The notes under the pieces were generated by a model. It made no database searches, was not told the origin of the DNA, and saw nothing but the letters and a program-made list of their open reading frames with translations. A program made the translations under genes and the position numbers. Positions 8,901 through 13,612 of a DNA stretch of 19,097 nucleotides are shown one piece after another (the stretch's first letter is position 1; the number at the start of each line of letters is the position of its first letter). The DNA comes from Pseudomonadota bacterium (GTDB lineage Bacteria > Pseudomonadota > Gammaproteobacteria > Halothiobacillales > Halothiobacillaceae): NCBI GenBank assembly GCA_021795795.1, contig JAJYPA010000105.1, positions 1-19,097 on the forward strand, given 5' to 3'.

Positions 8901-9124
8901 ACCTGGCCGGATAACGCCCGGATCATATCTTCAGCGGCCACTGCTCCAGTAAGGCCCTGACCTTCGGCACCCTTTCCAAACCATTCGCTGGGTGCGCCTC
9001 CGGACATGGAATAGTAACCAATAGCCTTGACCTCACCGGACCGCGTAAGGTGCTCTTCATGCTTGCTTTCCATGTAGCTGGCAACCGCGGCCGGTGATCC
9101 GGTCAGATGTGTATTCCTGATCAT
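5933..9124 (-). CDS. traI: MobF relaxase-helicase (TrwC/TraI family)
   Basis: A 1063-aa conjugative relaxase. It nicks oriT through a tyrosine, stays on the 5' end, and unwinds the plasmid DNA. Candidate catalytic tyrosines are Y17 and the YY pair at 37-38. The segment YYSMSGGAPSEWFGKGAEGQGL aligns with the conserved MobF N-terminus. LTIAAPKSVSIMA (about 99-111) and the metal-binding histidines HLHSH (176-180) complete the relaxase domain. The helicase half is RecD-like: Walker A GSSGAGKTTS (547-556), DEAG (620-623), GDPYQ (648-652) and a late TTHASQGGT motif. The charged C-terminal tail is E-rich. Length is close to R388 TrwC (966) and far shorter than F TraI (1756). The ATG overlaps the previous stop (ATGA), giving tight translational coupling. 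Confidence 0.96.
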   Translation of the reverse strand: MIRNTHLTGSPAAVASYMESKHEEHLTRSGEVKAIGYYSMSGGAPSEWFGKGAEGQGLTGAVAAEDMIRALSGQVKHTGEDISTRGGQTVETRRMGEELTIAAPKSVSIMAVEDPRIVQAHQAAVRAAMRYVEQEMVHARIGKGGGKGNDFSGNLTAGLYTHEDARDSATGRVAPHLHSHAIIANMIQRTDGKWVNLKLDWGHNNQKKMTADSVYKAELAREVKALGYQIEKGQGANFEIAGITREQIEYFSPRSQDIKNEIGGERGEVSAKERQTAQNKTKGGKSSLSQVDQRYAWRREFREKNMDLNAIHAHALRREAAGIPVSQITAEDAVKSAIRHLSERDTVFSEQSLKSEALAAGLGDVSPEAIDAAIESRAGGLVYAGQAEGVNDRQFTTKSAIYTEAEILHRGKEGRGKAEAIYPVQEVQEPLDVIPLNQKELQDGKRSYTNTINDAKTPEPLSAHGMRELSQQRLDADAVGQDPSVLHGDEGTGRFGDQDLRRPGDDPRISAIIAAQEEKQGFRFSDGQKAAVELALSSPDRHLGVVGSSGAGKTTSMKVIVKEYQQAGYTVIGVAPTSKAKRELEGAGCNETVTLADALLRKASLDESGKPTQKILYVMDEAGMVSSTDFDRFYKRADVESARTLVVGDPYQIQSVEAGTPFAQLLETGSIDHVKIDEVQRQRAAPELLKIAQAFASGDAQKGVELAKPFMTQVNVEKGQDKDEALAKVAASRYVVMSPQQRADTYFIADTNKKRQAINAHVRAGLTASGALGADAVKIIALDKLDLTKEAATKSENYVSKDGTAQVVVEFHRAYADKDLGIAAEKGSQWLVTDTSGGKLTLQNRNDPAKKLQVNPVKITVAAFTSREMELRTGDQVYFRQNDKTRDLINGTGGRVIVENGKATVKTDHGQAIPLSREKGEVLDYSYAITTHASQGGTKHTAIPVLTGGGRGMNANLAYVAMTRETHSLEIITDDVERLGKSICKFSEKQSAMEASETQVLPEMEEIRQARLSADRELGQAGDLAEKRSQEQEHVGEPATEAATEREEYQFSSEPEAEMELGS

Positions 9125-9675
9125 TGCACCACCTCTTGAGCCCGCGCGGCTTTAGCAGCCCGTTGCCGTTTGCGTTTGGCTGTTCTCTTCGTTCTTTTCG
9201 CCTGCTCCTGCTCTTTCAATCGCTGTTCATGCTCCAGACGTTTGCGCTCCTTAGCTTCTTTGCGCTGTATTGCTTCCTGCTGCAAGCGTTCGTGATAACG
9301 CAACGCGGCAACAAAGGCGGTCATGTCTTTCTGCGATATTTTTTGAACCGGTTTCCCATGCAGATCGTAACGGTGCTGTTTAAGGACGGCGGCAAGAGCA
9401 TAATCAGGACGCTTCACCTGACTGCAATAGTCTTTTAATAATTTATCAATCACGGCATTGATTACCGCTTTTTTGTCCTTTCCGTAAGTTCTGCAAAGCA
9501 CTTCGCGCATGTCGTCGCGGATGCGGTATTTCATGGGTAGTATTTCGCCTTGTGTGAATACCGGGAATTGCATGACTTCCGTTTTTATAATGCGCTTGAA
9601 TGCCTTCCCCTCCGGGCGCGTCGGTTCCTCTGTGTCATTAACAATGACAGGGATTTCAGCTATAGCATCAGTCAT
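9121..9675 (-). CDS. 184-aa basic protein in TrwA-like accessory position
   Basis: The ATG at 9675 (MTDAIAEIPVIVND) has a strong AAGGAG 8 nt upstream; a longer frame to 9780 is not supported. The middle section (about residues 45-85, PMKYRIRDDMREVLCRTYGKDKKAVINAVIDKLLKDY) is a strand plus helices and could be a DNA-binding unit. The last 60 residues form a highly charged helix rich in K, R, E and Q, probably a coiled coil. It overlaps the 80-aa gene by 8 nt and the relaxase by 4 nt. By position this is the equivalent of the oriT-binding accessory protein (TrwA in R388, TraK in pKM101), but sequence does not show a clear ribbon-helix-helix, so the role is inferred. Confidence 0.75.
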   Translation of the reverse strand: MTDAIAEIPVIVNDTEEPTRPEGKAFKRIIKTEVMQFPVFTQGEILPMKYRIRDDMREVLCRTYGKDKKAVINAVIDKLLKDYCSQVKRPDYALAAVLKQHRYDLHGKPVQKISQKDMTAFVAALRYHERLQQEAIQRKEAKERKRLEHEQRLKEQEQAKRTKRTAKRKRQRAAKAARAQEVVQ

Positions 9676-9910
9676 TGCCGATCTCCTTGTAATGGTCATA
9701 TGAATACGTTTGCCCGGCGGCATAACGTGCAGACTCTTCCGCCACGATGTATTCAAGAGTGAATACATCGCACTGCTCACGTTCCGCTGTCATTTCGGCC
9801 AGACGGCACGCAATGGCTTTAGAAATACGCGGATTCTGCTCATACGCCTTGACAATGTCGGTGCTGGTGATAGCTCTGCGCTTGTCGTCGCGCTTGGAAT
9901 GCTGCTCCAT
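9668..9910 (-). CDS. 80-aa small protein of the mobilization operon
   Basis: An 80-aa protein from the ATG at 9910 with GAGGTG 5 nt upstream. It is soluble and charged, with an internal helical part (TDIVKAYEQNPRISKAIACRLAEMTAERE) and a tyrosine-rich end. No membrane segment or known motif is seen. Its stop lies inside the start of the 184-aa gene (8-nt overlap), so both are translated together. A copy of the 20-bp element (9942-9961) lies 31 bp before the start. Function unknown; likely relaxosome accessory by position. Confidence 0.72.
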   Translation of the reverse strand: MEQHSKRDDKRRAITSTDIVKAYEQNPRISKAIACRLAEMTAEREQCDVFTLEYIVAEESARYAAGQTYSYDHYKEIGND

Positions 9911-9941
9911 GGTTCACCTCGTCGGTTGTGTGGTCCTACAT

Positions 9942-9961
9942 ATGTGTGCCAGGCGGAAACA
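9942..9961 (-). repeat. Dispersed 20-bp transfer-module motif, copy 3
   Basis: On the minus strand it reads TGTTTCCGCCTGGCACACAT, identical to copy 2, ending 31 nt before the 80-aa gene. Flanks GCCGG/CTGGC could form a short RNA stem around the same 9-nt loop. Confidence 0.88.
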
Positions 9962-9971
9962 CCGGCACGCA

Positions 9972-10160
9972 TCAGTAGGCGAAAAAGGTGTTGCGTCCGG
10001 TCGGCTTTACCAGCGGACGGCGTAGCGAAAAACCTCGACGCTGGAGCGCTTCGCGAGCCCACGACTGGCGCTGGACGGTCCATGGGTCGGATTCGTGCCG
10101 ACCCCAGTACCAGCACCGCTCGTCGTAGTGCGACTTCTTTTCGTTGCTGCTCATGCTCAT
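9972..10160 (-). CDS. 62-aa Arg/Trp-rich protein, first gene of mobilization operon
   Basis: The ATG at 10160 (MSMSSNEKKSHYDE) has GGGAG 9 nt upstream; a second ATG lies two codons later. The mature part is rich in W, R and aromatic residues (RCWYWGRHESDPWTVQRQSWAREALQRRGF) and ends in NTFFAY. No known domain. It is the oriT-proximal gene on the minus strand, about 0.27 kb from the oriT candidate, with two tandem copies of the 20-bp element in front. Small basic proteins at this place can be DNA-binding, but that is inference. Confidence 0.55.
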   Translation of the reverse strand: MSMSSNEKKSHYDERCWYWGRHESDPWTVQRQSWAREALQRRGFSLRRPLVKPTGRNTFFAY

Positions 10161-10174
10161 GCCTGTGCTCTCCC

Positions 10175-10194
10175 ATGTGTGCCGGGCGGAATTG
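10175..10194 (-). repeat. Dispersed motif, copy 4 (most divergent)
   Basis: On the minus strand it reads CAATTCCGCCCGGCACACAT. It retains TTCCGC, GGCACACAT and spacing. It ends 14 nt before the 62-aa gene start, so it overlaps or abuts the ribosome site. Copy 5 lies 33 bp upstream. Confidence 0.7.
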
Positions 10195-10207
10195 CCGGGC
10201 TTCATGG

Positions 10208-10227
10208 ATGTGTGCCATGCGGAAACA
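10208..10227 (-). repeat. Dispersed motif, copy 5
   Basis: On the minus strand it reads TGTTTCCGCATGGCACACAT, fully consensus. It is in tandem with copy 4 at a 33-bp spacing (about three helical turns), both in front of the first mobilization gene. Confidence 0.88.
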
Positions 10228-10357
10228 GGCAGGCATGAGCATGAGGGAATGCTGCGGGTGACGCGGACGGGGGTCGCTCCGCTCCCTTACTCCCGCCGCG
10301 TCGTTTGGCATGAACAGCGTGCGCGTTGCCGTGTCACTGTGACGGGCCGATGCATTA

Positions 10358-10455
10358 GCACAGAGGGCCGCGCCAGCGGCACGTCGCCATCCCCGAAGGG
10401 GGTGGGGCTGTGCGTGAAAAGGGTACTGCGAAGCGGTGCCCGTCTTCATACTGCT
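10358..10455 (+). other. oriT: Candidate oriT: clustered hairpins upstream of stb-like operon
   Basis: The region between divergent mob and stb operons holds several hairpins. They are GCCGC/GCGGC (10367-10380), an 8-bp stem with a GAA loop (10387-10405), and a 9-bp stem with a GAA loop (10421-10441: GGGTACTGC-GAA-GCGGTGCCC, two wobble pairs). GCACAG (10358) and CTGTGC (10408) bracket the first two. In R388 the relaxase binds a hairpin (loop GAAA) that ends 8 nt 5' of nic on the strand leading into the stb side. The 10421-10441 hairpin has the same orientation, followed by GTCTTCATACTGC. The nic base cannot be assigned by reading alone. Confidence 0.5.
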
Positions 10456-10488
10456 TTTAACCTGCAAATAACCCAAAAAAGGCCTTAT

Positions 10489-10543
10489 GCGGGTAATTCG
10501 CGGGCGTATGTCTGGCGTTTCGATGACGCTTTACAGACTGATA
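10489..10543 (+). repeat. 11-bp direct-repeat array, set 1 (five units)
   Basis: Five consecutive 11-bp units start at 10489, 10500, 10511, 10522 and 10533: GCGGGTAATTC, GCGGGCGTATG, TCTGGCGTTTC, GATGACGCTTT, ACAGACTGATA. The last units are degenerate, but every unit keeps G at position 4, A/T at 9 and T at 10. Likely protein-binding array upstream of the stb-like operon. Confidence 0.6.
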
Positions 10544-10552
10544 GCATGGATT

Positions 10553-10607
10553 ACGGGTAAATCAGGGAGTATTCGCGGGGGAATTGCGGGTGGTTTACGG
10601 TGCGTTT
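10553..10607 (+). repeat. 11-bp direct-repeat array, set 2 (five units)
   Basis: Five consecutive units start at 10553, 10564, 10575, 10586 and 10597: ACGGGTAAATC, AGGGAGTATTC, GCGGGGGAATT, GCGGGTGGTTT, ACGGTGCGTTT. All share G4, A/T9 and T10 with set 1; the sets are separated by 9 bp. The array runs directly into copy 6 of the 20-bp element. R388 stbA is preceded by two sets of five short repeats with 11-bp period that StbA binds, so this is the probable StbA-type operator. Confidence 0.72.
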
Positions 10608-10626
10608 GTTTCCGCATGGCACACAT
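10607..10626 (+). repeat. Dispersed motif, copy 6
   Basis: On the plus strand it reads TGTTTCCGCATGGCACACAT, identical to copy 5 and oriented toward the stb-like operon. It ends 29 nt before the ATG at 10656. It is the only copy on the plus strand and precedes the only plus-strand operon of the module. Confidence 0.9.
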
Positions 10627-10655
10627 TGGTAAGGGCGCATTCAAGGAGGTGAAAA

Positions 10656-11003
10656 ATGGAAAGTTCACGGCTGTCCGCCAGGTTGTCAGCATATTTGAAT
10701 GCCATTGATCTGGCGCGGCAGGCTGGGGTTACCTGGGCGCAGCTAGGCGCACTTTTTGGAACCAATGGGAAATACATGGCTGAGGCAGCAAAGACTGCGA
10801 AGAGGAGGTATCGCGCTGAGGAACAATTGCCATTGCCATCCATACCAAACATACCAAAATCGCAGCCGCGGTCACAGGTTGCTACACCAGAGGCACAAAA
10901 CCGGACTTCTTCGGTAGTACAGAGTAGTGGCGTTGATAGTAGTAGTGGCGGTGGCAATGCGGAACCCAAACCATCGCGTATCAAGTATATCGGACCGCAA
11001 TAA
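10656..11003 (+). CDS. StbA-like DNA-binding protein
   Basis: A 115-aa protein with a consensus ribosome site (AAGGAGGT, 5 nt before ATG). The N-terminal half is a helix-turn-helix: AIDLARQAGVTWAQLGALFGTNGKYMAEAAKTAKRRYR, about residues 20-58. The C-terminal half is low-complexity (S, P, G, N, Q), ending KPSRIKYIGPQ. An N-terminal HTH with a disordered tail is the layout of StbA proteins of MobF plasmids, which bind a repeat array and control plasmid positioning and expression. The gene lies directly downstream of two five-unit 11-bp arrays and heads an operon with a ParA-like gene. Identification rests on layout and context; direct StbA similarity has not been tested. Confidence 0.65.
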   Translation: MESSRLSARLSAYLNAIDLARQAGVTWAQLGALFGTNGKYMAEAAKTAKRRYRAEEQLPLPSIPNIPKSQPRSQVATPEAQNRTSSVVQSSGVDSSSGGGNAEPKPSRIKYIGPQ

Positions 11004-11015
11004 GGAGCATCAAAA

Positions 11016-11741
11016 ATGGATAAGAGCATTTTAGTTGTACACGGAGATAAGGGCGGCGTCGGTAAATCCACTTTCGCCGCGTTAGCAACTGACTATGTGT
11101 TGCACACGTTCGGGAAGGCAGCGTTGGTCGAGGGAGACAGCACTATTTTCGATGTTGCGCCACGGTTTGAGAACAGCCCAGACATGGACATTATGGCCGT
11201 AGATTTGGCGCGACCAGATATGTCGGAAGACGCGATTGTTGCACTGTTTGATGAAATCGAACGCGGCGTTGACGGTGATTCCCATATCATCATAAATACG
11301 CCCGCGAGTGCGGGAAAGACGCTTGATGCACAGGCGGACCTTATTGTTCCGGCCATCGAAGGTCTGGGCTATAAACTGGTGGTTTGCTGGATGGTAGACG
11401 TTGGTGAAGATAGCGCGCGGCTCAGTATGCAAAGCAAGCTCTGTGAACTCGCCGATCTGAAAGTGGCGGTGCGGAATACTCGGTTAAAGGCCGCCGCCGC
11501 ATTGCCCTGGGCTACTCACAAAGCCCGTGACGCGTGGTTGAAAAGCGGCGGTCTGGAGGTGACGTTGCCAGGCCTCACGGAACGCGTAGTTAGCAAGGTC
11601 CGGGAAATTCAAATGCCGTTCTCTGAGATCGTCACCGCAGATGTTGGGCTTTCCATTATTGAGCGACAGGCGGTAAAACGGTGGGTAGACAACGCCTGGG
11701 CTGAAGGTGTGTCGCCAATTTACCAAGCATTGGGAGACTGA
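11016..11741 (+). CDS. ParA/MinD-type ATPase (StbB-like)
   Basis: A 241-aa cytoplasmic P-loop ATPase. It has the deviant Walker A motif KGGVGKST at residues 12-19 with the signature lysine, a following helix (FAALATDYVLHTFGK), VEGDSTIFD at the start of the switch region, and HIIINTPASAG in place of the usual D-x-P motif. Proteins of this kind on MobF plasmids (StbB of R388) act with StbA in the balance between conjugation and segregation. TAAGGAG lies 8 nt before the ATG, and the gene is 12 bp after the stbA-like gene. The sequence fits StbB/TraL-type better than a canonical ParA because there is no N-terminal HTH and no ParB partner nearby. Confidence 0.85.
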   Translation: MDKSILVVHGDKGGVGKSTFAALATDYVLHTFGKAALVEGDSTIFDVAPRFENSPDMDIMAVDLARPDMSEDAIVALFDEIERGVDGDSHIIINTPASAGKTLDAQADLIVPAIEGLGYKLVVCWMVDVGEDSARLSMQSKLCELADLKVAVRNTRLKAAAALPWATHKARDAWLKSGGLEVTLPGLTERVVSKVREIQMPFSEIVTADVGLSIIERQAVKRWVDNAWAEGVSPIYQALGD

Positions 11742-11742
11742 T

Positions 11743-12405
11743 ATGGAACTGAACGATTTGGAAAGTATGAGTAGTAGTGGTGTCGGGACGGGGAACACGG
11801 ATGTGGAAAAGGGGGAAGCCCCTTCCCCGTCAGCGCCAGTGAGCAGCGGGTACGACGTCATCGCAGACCTGTTGCCCCACGAAGAACTCAAGGCGCTCAA
11901 CAAGTGGAGCCAGACCTACCATCTGGGCGGGAATGATCCGCTATTTGGTGGGTACATTATGGCAAAGACCACGTTCTCGGCGGCGATTGCGGCCGGGCAG
12001 GCTGCCTCGCTTATCCATGAGGATGTGAACAAGATACCGGACCTTATACACCATGCGGTGATTGCTGGTGGCGCGGATATCACTGGCCAGGTGCATTCTG
12101 CTGTGATTCAAAACGCGGAAACCCTTGCCAAAGCGATCCAGGCGGGTATCGTCAAGTCGACCGCACCAGCGGTAGGAGCGGTTCAAAATGCCCTGAAAGA
12201 CTTCGATTCAAAAGTTGATAAGACCATCATTGCCAGGAAGGACGCCGTCATTGCTCAGTGGGTTCAGAGCGGGAGTGATGCGCTGGACCGGCGAGTCAGA
12301 GAAGCGATTCGGACCGAACGCACGCTCAATATTGCGTTTATGATGTTCGCCATCTTGTCAGCGCTGATTTTGGGTATCTTTCTGGGTATGCACCTGCATC
12401 TGTGA
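11743..12405 (+). CDS. StbC-position tail-anchored protein
   Basis: A 220-aa protein starting at the ATG at 11743, one base after the stop of the ATPase gene, with GGGAG 6-7 nt upstream. Residues 1-45 are low-complexity (S, G, P). The middle (about 75-185) is a long alanine-rich helical region with repeated AIAAG/AVIAG/AIQAG segments, probably a coiled coil. The C-terminus (about 195-218, FMMFAILSALILGIFLGM) is a single membrane segment. It is the third gene of the operon and is followed by a terminator. StbC-type proteins occupy this position on R388-like plasmids; homology is not certain. It may tether the ATPase or DNA to the membrane. Confidence 0.7.
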   Translation: MELNDLESMSSSGVGTGNTDVEKGEAPSPSAPVSSGYDVIADLLPHEELKALNKWSQTYHLGGNDPLFGGYIMAKTTFSAAIAAGQAASLIHEDVNKIPDLIHHAVIAGGADITGQVHSAVIQNAETLAKAIQAGIVKSTAPAVGAVQNALKDFDSKVDKTIIARKDAVIAQWVQSGSDALDRRVREAIRTERTLNIAFMMFAILSALILGIFLGMHLHL

Positions 12406-12432
12406 CGCCCAACGCATCCCGCATCCCATGTT

Positions 12433-12456
12433 GCCCCGCCATGTGCGGGGCTTTTT
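12433..12456 (+). terminator. Intrinsic terminator of the stb-like operon
   Basis: GCCCCGC (12433-12439) pairs perfectly with GCGGGGC (12445-12451) around a CATGT loop, followed by TTTTT (12452-12456). It lies 28 bp after the last stop codon of the operon. Confidence 0.92.
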
Positions 12457-12531
12457 ACGGTGACAGATTCGGGTACGATTCGTAACAGAATCGGGAACAC
12501 CTCAACACCGCGTGGCATGGGCACGTTTGAG

Positions 12532-12689
12532 CCTTCTCCACAAAATCCACGGACCTTGCCTGAGCAACAAAGAGGGCCAACAAGCCCTCGTGTGGCCGCT
12601 CAGGTTGTGGTCGGCAAGCTGCTACGTGTAGCGGCTGGTCGTTACGCAGTAACGAGCCGTCCACAAGGCGGTGGGGTTTGTGGGGAAGG
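12532..12689. other. Large branched inverted-repeat structure (structured RNA or single-strand DNA signal)
   Basis: Bases 12532-12558 pair with 12664-12689 in a long imperfect helix. Blocks CCTTC, CCACAAA, CCAC and CCTTG match their complements exactly; differences are wobble pairs, one mismatch and a GGA/CG internal loop. Inside lie three further stems: CCTGAGC/GCTCAGG (12559/12598) enclosing GAGGGC/GCCCTC (12572/12584), GCTGCTA/TAGCGGC (12618/12629), and TCGTTAC/GTAACGA (12639/12649). The result is a cloverleaf-like fold of about 158 nt between a terminator and a promoter, with no supported coding frame. It may be a non-coding RNA or a single-strand initiation signal; no known family was recognised. 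Confidence 0.65.
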
Positions 12690-12707
12690 TGGGGGACCGG
12701 CTTAGAC

Positions 12708-12735
12708 TTGCGCCTCAATACCGGCATGCTACACT
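12708..12735 (+). promoter_or_regulatory. Promoter with little or no leader
   Basis: TTGCGC (12708-12713) and TACACT (12730-12735) are spaced by 16 bp. The start expected 6-8 bp later falls on the ATG at 12742, so the transcript would be leaderless or nearly so. This agrees with the absence of a ribosome site there. Confidence 0.55.
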
Positions 12736-12741
12736 CCACCC

Positions 12742-13023
12742 ATGTACTTAATTGACTTCCAAGATTCGCGTCGAGAGGCGTTCGCGCATGGGTTTCTGAA
12801 GGGAATGGCAGCCCCTCTGAATATATTCGCTGTATGGAGGGCGCCGGAGCCCCCATCAATTCCTATGATTGATATGCCTCCAGCAAAAGATCCTTTCGCC
12901 GCGCTCTCGGCGGATTGGCAAAAAGTGAACGGCGACCTTTCCAGGGTGGTAAAGAGTTATGGGGAAAACCCCCGACGCACAAAATCAAAATCCAAAACAA
13001 AGAGAAGTCGCGGGCGCGGTTAA
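12742..13023 (+). CDS. Hypothetical 93-aa protein next to DUF2335 gene
   Basis: A 93-aa protein starting MYLIDFQDSRREAFAHGFLKGMAAP. It has no Shine-Dalgarno sequence; the promoter places transcription start at the ATG, so leaderless translation is likely. The middle is proline-rich (WRAPEPPSIPMIDMPPAKDP), followed by ALSADWQKVNGDLSRVVKSYGE and a very basic tail (RRTKSKSKTKRSRGRG). It overlaps the DUF2335 gene by 65 bp in another frame, so the basic tail is encoded in the overlap. No family recognised. A single-base error near the G4-A4-C5 run (12961-12973) could have lengthened this frame artificially. Confidence 0.6.
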   Translation: MYLIDFQDSRREAFAHGFLKGMAAPLNIFAVWRAPEPPSIPMIDMPPAKDPFAALSADWQKVNGDLSRVVKSYGENPRRTKSKSKTKRSRGRG

Positions 13024-13468
13024 TGCCTATGCGAATCAACCTTACCTTGGGTTGGGCGCACACATGCAGGTGCAAACCCAGATCCATGCTGGGCCTGTAG
13101 CACACCCCGATCTTCTTAAACAATATGATGTGGTTGTTCCAGGAACAGCAGCAAGAATGCTTGATTGGGCCGAGGCGGAATCAACGCACCGACGAGAAAT
13201 GGAAAAGATGACGTTGCAGGCCAATGCCGGAGCGCAACAAGACCATATCGAGCTTGCGAAGATGCAGGTGGAATCAGTAAAGCAAAGCGACCGACTGGGC
13301 CAGTGGTTAGGTGCGGCCGTCTCCGTGATGTGCATCGGGGGATCGTTTTATCTTGCCTACATCGGCAATGACGCAGGCGCTGCAGTCTTGGCAACTCTGC
13401 CTCTGGCTGCAGTAATTCGGGCGTTTTTTGTGCGTAGAGAGCCGTCGACCAATTCCCCGAAACCATAA
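12959..13468 (+). CDS. DUF2335 family membrane protein
   Basis: A 169-aa protein containing the DUF2335 signature HPDLLKQYDVVVPGTAARMLDWAEAESTHRREME (about residues 49-82). A helical region and two closely spaced membrane segments follow (about 115-135 and 140-158). The C-terminus is short and basic (RAFFVRREP). The family is common in prophages and integrative elements; its function is unknown, and it is likely an inner-membrane protein. The ATG at 12959 lacks a good ribosome site and lies inside the preceding gene, so translation probably depends on ribosomes finishing that gene or on a later start. A terminator follows at 13500-13538. Confidence 0.85.
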   Translation: MGKTPDAQNQNPKQREVAGAVNAYANQPYLGLGAHMQVQTQIHAGPVAHPDLLKQYDVVVPGTAARMLDWAEAESTHRREMEKMTLQANAGAQQDHIELAKMQVESVKQSDRLGQWLGAAVSVMCIGGSFYLAYIGNDAGAAVLATLPLAAVIRAFFVRREPSTNSPKP

Positions 13469-13499
13469 CGCTGATCGTTGTCGAAGAACCCGTTATCAT

Positions 13500-13538
13500 C
13501 CACGGCGACGCCCGCAAGCGGGCTTTTCGTCGCCGTGG
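13500..13538 (+). terminator. Nested inverted repeats between convergent operons
   Basis: An outer 11-bp perfect repeat, CCACGGCGACG (13500-13510) and CGTCGCCGTGG (13528-13538), encloses an inner hairpin GCCCGC-AA-GCGGGC (13510-13523) followed by TTTT (13524-13527). The inner part is a plus-strand terminator for the DUF2335 gene. The outer arms lie between two convergent operons and could also protect or stop the leftward transcript. Confidence 0.75.
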
Positions 13539-13612
13539 TAAGCAGTGGTTTTGTGGTTTTGGGCCGAGTCTGGAGAATCCCTGCCGGTGGCAGGGTGCGC
13601 GGAGGTGCGTTC

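Noticed and set aside
9790..10476. 228-codon minus-strand frame across the oriT region
   Set aside because: It overlaps several better-supported small genes and regulatory repeats, has arginine/proline-rich composition typical of GC shadow frames, and lacks a ribosome site.
3391..10626. TGGCAC inside the 20-bp element as a sigma54 -24 box
   Set aside because: The -12 element (TTGC) at the required spacing is absent in all copies compared.
12455..12859. 134-codon minus-strand frame across the folded structure
   Set aside because: It crosses a terminator, a promoter and the antisense of another gene, with no ribosome site and no recognisable motif.
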